This document shows positions 52,274-59,802 of a stretch of DNA of 59,802 bases, in pieces. The DNA comes from Candidatus Methanoculleus thermohydrogenotrophicum (GTDB lineage Archaea > Halobacteriota > Methanomicrobia > Methanomicrobiales > Methanoculleaceae). Positions within the stretch are counted from its first letter, which is position 1. Every line of letters starts with the position of its first letter. The notes under the pieces are model-generated. The model saw nothing but the letters and a program-made list of their open reading frames with translations, searched no databases and had not been told where the DNA came from. Position numbers and translations under genes: made by a program. The DNA lies in assembly GCA_001512375.1 (NCBI GenBank), contig LFRN01000178.1:34276-94077 (forward strand), read 5' to 3'.

Positions 52274-53497
52274 ATGTCTGATCCTACCCCTGATAACAGT
52301 CAGGGGGTCCGCGAACTCTCGGTTCGTCTCATACTGCTGCTCGGCGTGGTGAGTCTCTTCGGGAGCCTGGTCTCGAATGGTGCCAGGAGTGTCATCGGTC
52401 CCTACATCCTTCTCCTGGGGGGAAGCGCGGCAGTCGTCGGACTGATCGCCGGGTTAGGCGAGTTCGTAGGCTACGCACTCAGGTTTGTCACCGGCGTCTA
52501 CGTCGACCAGAGTCGCCAATACTGGAAGATGGCGATGGCCGGTTACGGCCTGCTCGTCGCCATCCCGCTCCTCGCCTTTGCCGGACGCTGGGAGGTTGCA
52601 GCCTTCCTCATCATATTCGAGCGGATAGGGAAGGCTATCCGCACGCCTGCACGCGATAAAATCCTCTCCCACGCGACGGCCTCCGTCGGGAGGGGGTGGG
52701 GGTTCGGGGTCCACAAAGCACTCGACCAGATCGGTGCGGTCCTCGGTCCTCTGGTCATGGTCGCTGCCCTGGTCTTCACCGGCGGATACGGTGCTGGATT
52801 TCTCCTGCTCGGGATCCCTCTAACCGGTGTCGCCGCAGTTCTCCTCTTCGCCCGGGAGGTGGTGCCAAAACCAGGACGCCTGGAGATGCAGTTGAACGGG
52901 AGCGGAGAGGCGGCAGGGGAACTGCCCGGGATCATTCCCTACGCCACGTTCATCTTCCTCGGGATGGCCGGGTTCGCCAACTTCCCCCTCATCTCCTTCC
53001 ACCTGAAGGCCGGGTCGATCACCTCTGATACCACCATCCCCCTCATCTATGCATCAGCGATGGTGGTCTCGGTCATCGTGGCGCTGCTCGTTGGTCGGAC
53101 GTTTGATCGCATCGGCACCCGTGTCCTCCTCACCATACCGGTTCTCAGCACCGCGACTGCCCTGCTCGCTTTTTCGCTCACTCCAGGCCTGGTGATAGCA
53201 GGGTCGCTCGCCTGGGGAGCCGGGATCGGGATCTTTGAGACCGTGCTTAGAGCATCGATCGCAGAGGTCACAGCGCTCGAGTACAGGGGAGAGGCCTACG
53301 GCATTCTGAGCGCAGTCTTCGGGACGGCGTGGTTCGTAGGGAGCGTCGTGATGGGTATCCTCTATGAGGTATCCTTCGCCCATATCGTCACTTATGTCAT
53401 CATCGTCGAGACTGCGGCAGTGGCCACTTATCTCTGGATCTACCGGGCGCGCATCGTGGTGCGGATCCAGGAAGGAGTCGGGGGTCTCATCCCATGA
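52274..53497 (+). CDS. MFS transporter
   Basis: About 12 TM; ERIGKAIRTPARDKILSHATASVGRGWGFGVHKALDQIGAVLGPL. Confidence 0.9.
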   Translation: MSDPTPDNSQGVRELSVRLILLLGVVSLFGSLVSNGARSVIGPYILLLGGSAAVVGLIAGLGEFVGYALRFVTGVYVDQSRQYWKMAMAGYGLLVAIPLLAFAGRWEVAAFLIIFERIGKAIRTPARDKILSHATASVGRGWGFGVHKALDQIGAVLGPLVMVAALVFTGGYGAGFLLLGIPLTGVAAVLLFAREVVPKPGRLEMQLNGSGEAAGELPGIIPYATFIFLGMAGFANFPLISFHLKAGSITSDTTIPLIYASAMVVSVIVALLVGRTFDRIGTRVLLTIPVLSTATALLAFSLTPGLVIAGSLAWGAGIGIFETVLRASIAEVTALEYRGEAYGILSAVFGTAWFVGSVVMGILYEVSFAHIVTYVIIVETAAVATYLWIYRARIVVRIQEGVGGLIP

Positions 53498-53803
53498 GTT
53501 AGTTGTCAGGACGGCGCCGTGACCCGTGCCTTCAGCACCCCGCAGATTGCACCGCCGACGGCGATGGCCGAGAATACCGCGGCAACGATAAGCCAGCCTG
53601 GAGCGACTCTTACCGCCTCTGGAGGCCCGGGGTGGCCGCCGATGGTTCCACCGATGATCGGGCCCTCCACCCGGAATACGGGGTTAATGACAAGCCCATG
53701 ACTACTAGCCGCAGAAGTGCGGAAATCCGGTACAAACCGCTGTCCGCTGCCGCCTGGCCGGGAAGACCACAGGAGAGGGTCCACCCCGGTTCTGCTCAAG
53801 TGC

Positions 53804-54142
53804 TTACCGCCGGACCGCCCCGGCGATAGCACCGCCGATCAGGGAGAGCAGTCCCTGGTAGACAAACGCCGCCACGACGATGACGAGCGATGTACCGAGG
53901 CCTGCGATGAACCCAAACGCCCCGAGCAAGACCGTGCCGCCGATAAGAAGCAGCACCGCGACGATAATGGCACCGAGGATGCCGGCAAACAGCCCAGCCT
54001 TTGCACCGTTCCCAACCTCGCCCCCGACCATCCAGCCGGCGACGAACCCGCCAACCAGAGGGCCAATAACCGGCAGCAGGAAGCCCAGGACGAGTCCTAC
54101 GAGCCAGCCGACGATGACAGCCGTCCAGAAATTATCTGCCAT
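53804..54142 (-). CDS. Small Gly-rich multi-TM protein (DUF5518-like)
   Basis: AVIVGWLVGLVLGFLLPVIGPLVGGFVAGWMVGGEVGNGAKAGLFAGILGAIIVAVLLLIGG. Confidence 0.65.
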   Translation of the reverse strand: MADNFWTAVIVGWLVGLVLGFLLPVIGPLVGGFVAGWMVGGEVGNGAKAGLFAGILGAIIVAVLLLIGGTVLLGAFGFIAGLGTSLVIVVAAFVYQGLLSLIGGAIAGAVRR

Positions 54143-54208
54143 ATCTTTCCTTCACCGTCGAGTGGCAGTTGGAGAACTGAGATATAAAGGTTAGGGTAGG
54201 ATCTCTGG

Positions 54209-55162
54209 CTACCGGTGGATCCAGGTCCCCACCCGCCCGGCAAGGGCATCACCAGCTGAATCAAGCGATGTTATAACTACCCGGCGTCCTCCATCTTCTA
54301 GAAACCTGATGGCCGCTTCTATCTTCGGCCCCATACTCCCGGGCGGGAAATGTGTCGCCGCGAGATGCTGTTTCGCCTCGGCAACCGTCATCTCGCGGAG
54401 AGCCTGCTGGCCGGGGCACCCGTAATTCAGGAAAACGTACTCAACATCAGTCAGGATGAGCAGGTCATCGGCGCCGATGAGACGGGCGAGGAGCGCTGCG
54501 GTGTAATCTTTGTCTACCACCCCTTCGACGCCACGGAGGGAGCCGCCCGGCCCGGCGACGACGGGGATACCGCCACCGCCTGCGGCGATCACGACCATTC
54601 CGTCCCTGACGAGCCGGGTTATCGCCTCTCCCTCGACGAGGGCGATCGGGCGCGGTGAGGGGACCACACGCCGGTAACCTCGTCCCCGGATATGCACCAT
54701 CTTCCAGCCTTTCTCATCCATGAGCCTCCTTGCCTGCATCGCTGTATAAAACGGACCGATAGGTTTCGTCGGGTTCCCGAACGCCGGATCATCGGCGTCC
54801 ACCACGGTCTGCGTCAGCACCGTCACCACCGGGAAGTCGAGCCCTACCGACCGGAGGGCCTTGTTCAGCGACTGCTGGAGCATATACCCGATCATCCCCT
54901 GGCTCTCAGCACCGCAGATATCGAGCGGCATCGGTGGGAGGGTGTCCTTCGCCATCTCATTCCGGAGGAGGATATCCCCCACCTGGGGGCCGTTCCCATG
55001 GGTAACGGCGACAGCGTAACCCTCACGGATGATCTTCACAATGTTCATCGAGGTCCGACGGACATTTGCAAATTGCTCTTCAGCGGTGCCCATCTCCTGG
55101 TGCCGCAGGATGGCATTGCCACCAAGCGCGACCACTACAGCCTTCTTCGTCATCTGGCTCAC
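54209..55162 (-). CDS. arcC: Carbamate kinase
   Basis: VVALGGNAIL...VTHGNGPQVGDILLRNE...YMLQQSLNKAL...VIAAGGGGIPVV...DKDYTAALLARLIGADDLLILTDV...MGPKIEAAIRFLEDGGRRVVITSL. Confidence 0.97.
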   Translation of the reverse strand: MSQMTKKAVVVALGGNAILRHQEMGTAEEQFANVRRTSMNIVKIIREGYAVAVTHGNGPQVGDILLRNEMAKDTLPPMPLDICGAESQGMIGYMLQQSLNKALRSVGLDFPVVTVLTQTVVDADDPAFGNPTKPIGPFYTAMQARRLMDEKGWKMVHIRGRGYRRVVPSPRPIALVEGEAITRLVRDGMVVIAAGGGGIPVVAGPGGSLRGVEGVVDKDYTAALLARLIGADDLLILTDVEYVFLNYGCPGQQALREMTVAEAKQHLAATHFPPGSMGPKIEAAIRFLEDGGRRVVITSLDSAGDALAGRVGTWIHR

Positions 55163-56460
55163 CCTCGCTCCAGCGTGCAGGTCATACAGTGGGGACCACC
55201 GTAGCCTCCGGTCAGGTTCTCGAGATGCAGCGGACAGACCTCGATATCATGCTGGCGGAACTCAGTCTTATGCGGAAAGAACTGCCTGGCACCCCTGATC
55301 CGGTGGTAGTCTTGCTGCGCGTGTTGGAGGAGCTGCCCGTAACGCGCCATATCAACCGCGGCCTTCCGCTCCAGATTCGCAAGCACCGTCCTCATCACCC
55401 CCTCTCCTTCCACCGCAAGGATGGTACCGTCTCGTACGCAGAGGATGTTTGCGGCGTAGGAAAGTTGTTCCAGGACCGAGAGGTCGATCACCACAAATCC
55501 CTTTGACCGAATATAGTCATAGAGGTTCGTGATCTCTCCGGAGGGGGCGTATCCCCCGCTCGTCCGATAGTAGATCTCGACCCGTGCCCGCCGGAGGAGA
55601 ACCTCCGAGCCGATCACAACCCCACTCCCCACGACATTGAAATAGGTGTCGAGGTGCATGTCGACCATCGGGTCGGGCCGCCTGCTCGGGATGAGCGGGT
55701 GGCCCGGTTGCTGGACAACACCGATCTCGTCGAAACCCGTGACACAATCGAGGAATTGGCGGATCCCAACCAGATTTGTCCGATCTCCGGTACCGACGAG
55801 GGCGAAATCGCCCATCGGCATGAAGTCGCCGCCTTCAAATGTTCCAGGTTCCCGCACCGCTCCGGCGATGGGGATGCCGAGGATCTCCCAGAGAAACCTG
55901 GTTATCTCAGCCTCCCGGGACCGTTGAGGTTTGGCCAGCCGTCCGACGACCAGACCAGAACCAGCCACCGCCTGCTGATCGCGCATGAAATAGAGATTTG
56001 CGAGCGGCCCCTGTCCCATAATAATCCGGACATCCACCCCGGCACCGACGCGTTCCCGATCCACCTCGATGACCGGATCTAAGAGGAGGAGAGTGAAGAA
56101 GTGCTGCGAGTCCAGGGCATCTGCGTTCTGCTCCATGTTCCGCCGGGCCGCCGCCACTTCATTCCTCCCGCCACGGATGGTGACGGTCTTGTGCGCCCAA
56201 TCAACGAGCCGTCGGCGAACCGCCGGGTCGCGGTCGGCGGCGTCGAGAATGGTCTCCTTGAGCCGCAGCACCCGGACCCCGAACTCGTCTCTGAGGGTGT
56301 ACTCGAGGTGCTCATGCTCTCGACGCGCCTCGTAACGGCTGAACGCCCGCTCATAGAGGGCCGCGTAGGGGTCCAGAAGCCCGAAGAACATCTCGATCCC
56401 CGGACGATGGATAACAACACTCCGTAGCCTCTCCCACTCCGCCCGAACCCCCGCTACCAT
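55159..56460 (-). CDS. arcA: Arginine deiminase-family protein
   Basis: TFEGGDFMPMG, VDMHLDTYFNVV, GGYGGPHCMTCTLERG (catalytic Cys motif); 4-bp overlap with arcC. Confidence 0.9.
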   Translation of the reverse strand: MVAGVRAEWERLRSVVIHRPGIEMFFGLLDPYAALYERAFSRYEARREHEHLEYTLRDEFGVRVLRLKETILDAADRDPAVRRRLVDWAHKTVTIRGGRNEVAAARRNMEQNADALDSQHFFTLLLLDPVIEVDRERVGAGVDVRIIMGQGPLANLYFMRDQQAVAGSGLVVGRLAKPQRSREAEITRFLWEILGIPIAGAVREPGTFEGGDFMPMGDFALVGTGDRTNLVGIRQFLDCVTGFDEIGVVQQPGHPLIPSRRPDPMVDMHLDTYFNVVGSGVVIGSEVLLRRARVEIYYRTSGGYAPSGEITNLYDYIRSKGFVVIDLSVLEQLSYAANILCVRDGTILAVEGEGVMRTVLANLERKAAVDMARYGQLLQHAQQDYHRIRGARQFFPHKTEFRQHDIEVCPLHLENLTGGYGGPHCMTCTLERG

Positions 56461-56699
56461 GCGTCTCACCGTCCCTGCCAGGGAGCAGCAAAGAAGTGCG
56501 CAATCATCACACCGGGGGCAGCTGCTGCAGCGGGAACCCGATTCACCTGTCTGTCGATGATAAAACTGGTGCCTGGGAAGACGACAAACGCCATCAGGCC
56601 GTAGAGAAGGGTTTTCATGTATCGATGCATCCGTTGGCACTCCTGTCAGGATATTTCTCCCCGGAAAATGGATAAACCTGTCGCGGGCCGTGCCTGCCC

Positions 56700-56800
56700 A
56701 TCGACTGTGGAGAGCGGAACCACAAATTGTAGTCAGGGGAACAAACCCCTCTCAGGAAAAGTTATCCACCACCCCCGTACGAGAGGGGGGGCATTATGAG
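56700..56800 (+). mobile_element. Possible degenerate tnpB right-end relic
   Basis: VESGTTNCSQGNKPLSGKVIHHPRTRGGAL* and hairpin CCCCCGTACGAGAGGGGGGG; weak resemblance only. Confidence 0.3.
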
Positions 56801-57923
56801 GGTCAAGCGCTATAACCTCATCCCTCAGACCGCGAAGCCGTTCCAGCCGGTGCAGCGGTTGCACCGCAACTCGACCTGTATTCCGATCATGACAGCGCGG
56901 TGGCGAACGCCACCGCCTTTGCGGCCCTCTCGGTGACAGCGGCCATATTCAGGATGACCCCAGGGTTCTGCATGCTGCGTACTGCAGACTGTGAGGCGTC
57001 GCTGCGCCTGCCTGAAACAGCTCTCCCCCATCTCGCCATCCATTGCGGGCCGTAGTGGACATCACGCCGGCTGTAGGGGGACCAGGGAGGGAACGGCACT
57101 CTTCCCGCGCACAAAGTGATACGTTTCGTCCCCGGCTCTTTGGAGGTGGGGGGTGGTGATACCCGGACGTGGGCCCGGATGCGACCACCCGGAGCGAGCT
57201 GGTCGGGCTTTCAGCCCCTGGTTCCTGTCAGGGAGAAAGACCATTTTCCGATGAGGAGGCTTCTTAATCGCAGACCAGCCAGGAGTACCCCAAACCGGCC
57301 TCTATCCACCGAATTGAACCGTTATTCTTCCGATCTTCTCCAGCAGGGCCCGTGGGATCTCTGCAATCACAACCCGACGACATCCATTACCCGGCGCCCG
57401 AACCTGGCCATACCCATACTCCACTGCAACTTCCCGAGCATGGTGTTGCGCTCGATCCTGATCGTGCCGTTCCACACTCCCGCACGGAACGCATCAAACG
57501 GCTGACCTGCCTGCCGCCATGATCCCTTCCGCCGTCGTCCTGTCGATTGTCACCGTGGCGATCAAGTCCAGATAGCCTTTCGTGTCAAAGAGCACGATCC
57601 TCCGGTCATAGAAGGCAATCCCAACGAACATCAAGCCGTAAGCGGACTCAACACAAAGGATGACCTTCTCGTTCGAAAAGGGACCAGTTACCCACCCGGG
57701 TGGTCGCCACTACCTCGAACGGCAGGCAGGGTGACGGTCCGCGACCTCCTGCTTCGACCAGCGAATCGACGGGGGACTTTGGTTTCGGTCCCGTTCGGCG
57801 ATGAGGGGGCGATGATCGCTGTCACCACCTCAAACGGAAGTATCGCCCATTCTGTGCTCTGATACCGGGCACAATTCTTATTCTCCAGCGCCAGAGAGTA
57901 CCTGAACGAGGGAGCAGACGACG

Positions 57924-59027
57924 ATGGCAGACGTCTATTTCGCCAGCCTCCGGGCAAGGAGTCACCATGAGAGTAAAGTTCAGAAGATCCGCCGCCTTTT
58001 TGATGTGGCCGGGTTCAACGAGATCGTCCGGCCGGGCGACCTTGCGGCCGTCAAACTGCACGTCGGGGAGCGGGGGTGCGATGCCCACATAAATCCGATC
58101 TTCGCCCGTCAGGTGGTGGATAAGATGAAGGAGCGAGGAGCGCACCCCTTCATCACTGATACCGGTACGCTCTACGCGGGGAGCAGGGCAGATGCAGTCA
58201 GGCATACCGTCACCGCCATCGAACACGGTTTTGCTTACGCGGTGGTCAGCGCCCCGGTGATCATCGCCGATGGACTCCGAGGTGACTACTGGTCTGAGGT
58301 CCCGGTCAGCGGAAAGCATTTCCAGAGGGTTCGGATCGCCGGGAGCATCCTCGACGCCGACAGCATGCTTGTCCTTTCGCACGTCAAGGGCCACGACCTG
58401 GCCGGGTTTGGGGGCGCAATAAAGAACCTGGCGATGGGTTGCGCCCCACCCTCAGGGAAGGCAGAGCAACATGCGGGCCGGCCGTTCGTGGAGATTGAGC
58501 AGTGCGGAGGGTGCGGGAAGTGCACCCGTGTCTGCCCGCAGGCAGCTATTACCATCACCGAAGGGCGGGCACAGATCAACCCAGAGCACTGCGTCGGGTG
58601 CGGCGACTGTATGCGCTCCTGCCCCACGGGAGCGATCGAGTTTGACTGGAGCACAGAGATCCAGCCGTTCCTGGAGAGGCTCTGTGAGTATGCCCTCGGC
58701 GCCGTCCTTAATAAACCCGGGAGAGTGGGCTACATCAACTTCCTTCTCAACATCACCCCCGACTGCGATTGCGTCCCCTGGAGCGACGCGGCGATCGTTC
58801 CCGATATCGGGATCCTCGCCTCCACTGATCCGGTCGCTATCGACCACGCGAGCCTCGATCTCATCAACAGCCAGCGGGGGTTTGCCCGAACAGCGCTTGA
58901 GGCAAACCTTGCCCCCGGAGAAGACAAGTTTAAGGGGATCTGGGACTACACAGATGCCCACTACCAGATAACCTACGCCGCCGCAATCGGTCTTGGCAAT
59001 GCGTCTTACCATCTGATCGAGTTGTGA
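57924..59027 (+). CDS. DUF362 domain protein with two 4Fe-4S ferredoxin motifs
   Basis: CGGCGKCTRVCPQAAITI and CVGCGDCMRSCPTGAIEF; VKLHVGERGCDAHINP. Confidence 0.93.
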   Translation: MADVYFASLRARSHHESKVQKIRRLFDVAGFNEIVRPGDLAAVKLHVGERGCDAHINPIFARQVVDKMKERGAHPFITDTGTLYAGSRADAVRHTVTAIEHGFAYAVVSAPVIIADGLRGDYWSEVPVSGKHFQRVRIAGSILDADSMLVLSHVKGHDLAGFGGAIKNLAMGCAPPSGKAEQHAGRPFVEIEQCGGCGKCTRVCPQAAITITEGRAQINPEHCVGCGDCMRSCPTGAIEFDWSTEIQPFLERLCEYALGAVLNKPGRVGYINFLLNITPDCDCVPWSDAAIVPDIGILASTDPVAIDHASLDLINSQRGFARTALEANLAPGEDKFKGIWDYTDAHYQITYAAAIGLGNASYHLIEL

Positions 59028-59243
59028 AAGCGTGATCGAAGAGTGATACTGCTGCTCTGCGGGAGTCCCCCACACGAGGGGAACAACCGCGTTGGTGCCC
59101 GAGGAATGTGCAATGGATCCTGGAGCGTGAGAGTACCAGGACCGAAACCACACTGCTTGCAGAGAACCGCATCCCCTCTGCACCGGCGAGGAACGCGCCA
59201 GCGACGACGGGCTTAAATGAATATCATCAGGAGGATATAGGAG

Positions 59244-59547
59244 ATGAACAGGTTCATCGTCGGCACCCCGATCTATTTCGGAACCCGTGAAGCGATCCGA
59301 TCTCGGCCCTGCAGCGAACGATACAGCCAGTCACGGCGGCACCGGGCTCGTTCCTCTCGCGAGAAGTGGCGGCATATTGCCGCGCTCCTGAGATTGTTGA
59401 TACCTTTCCCAATCAAATAGATCGCTCCGGGCTCGACCTCCCTGGAACATGGTCTCTTGGGATGGTGTTCCCGGAGAAACCTTAAGCGACGAGGAGGGGA
59501 TGAAGACGGTCTGGCGGTTCGCCGGGAACGTGGCGTTCCTGCCCTGA
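59244..59547 (+). pseudogene. Frameshifted flavodoxin-family / NADPH-dependent FMN reductase remnant
   Basis: MNRFIVGTPIYFGT then, after frameshifts, LARSGGI and RARPPWNMVSWDGVPGETLSDEEGMKTVWRFAGNVAFLP*. Confidence 0.65.
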
Positions 59548-59572
59548 ACAGGAGATTGCAGTGAGAGGTTGA

Positions 59573-59802
59573 GTTTGCCGGTGAACTACCCCACCCGTAC
59601 AAATAGAGTTTCCCGGCTATCACTCCCCCCCCAAGAGGGGGAGGAACCACAGGCTCGAAGACACTGATCCTCACCCGCCAACGCAAAGTGTTCGAGCTCC
59701 CGGTCGTGGAAGGGCCCGCAGTCCGGAGAGATTCACTCCCGGTCCATGAGCATCAGGTCAGCCATCCGGTAACCGCAAACAGAACAGGTCCTGGAGGAGG
59801 GC
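59573..59802 (-). mobile_element. tnpB relic: zinc ribbon, inactivating stop and right end; extends past window edge
   Basis: SRTCSVCGYRMADLMLMDRE*ISPDCGPFHDRELEHFALAGEDQ...VIAGKLYLYGWGSSP (alternate frame); typical TnpB SxTCSxCGY...DREW.CPDCG zinc ribbon with W codon now TGA. Confidence 0.85.

Noticed and set aside
53506-53832. 108-aa minus ORF with one hydrophobic segment
   Set aside because: May be a small membrane protein, but the N-terminal part is low complexity and I recognise no family, so not listed as a feature
59050-59110. Short GGGAGTCCCCCACACGAGGGGAACAACC hairpin after the DUF362 gene
   Set aside because: Resembles the other relic hairpins, but there is no adjoining tnpB-like coding sequence; could be a terminator

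Overview
This ~59.8 kb window appears to come from a high-GC methanogenic archaeon, probably Methanomicrobiales and Methanoculleus-like. That placement rests on gene content and order, not on a search. The backbone is a dense housekeeping region: two tandem moeA genes; dtdA-ftsZ-secE-spt5-rpl11-rpl1-rpl10-rpl12; a convergent nusA-rpl30e-rpoA2-rpoA1-rpoB1-rpoB2-rpoH operon; pgk plus an A-type ATP synthase operon (H-I-K-E-C-F-A-B-D); tldE/tldD, lonB, prs-rtcA-nob1, thermosome and thiM-thiE. There are three tRNAs (Lys-TTT, Pro-GGG, Ser-CGA). The accessory right half holds a molybdate/tungstate-type ABC transporter interleaved with two TsaA/TrmO-domain paralogs behind a 25-bp palindrome, a divergent peptide-deformylase-like metalloprotein, a rubredoxin gene missing from the ORF track, two MFS transporters, an arginine deiminase/carbamate kinase pair and a DUF362-ferredoxin protein. 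Intergenic DNA carries decayed mobile elements, mainly the 3' ends of IS200/IS605-IS1341-type tnpB genes with their terminal hairpins, plus frameshifted MinD, flavodoxin and DDE-transposase pseudogenes. The items I consider most novel are: (i) a strongly base-paired candidate RNA between spt5 and rpl11; (ii) the TsaA/Mo-transport cluster with its palindrome; (iii) recurring tandem tnpB right-end relics, one of which supplies an ABC ATPase stop codon; (iv) a 47-bp piece of thiE coding sequence repeated inside an unrelated small HTH ORF; (v) a 69-bp identical tract shared by rpl10 and rpl12. No CRISPR array or rRNA was seen. All functional calls come from reading motifs by eye and no database search was run.
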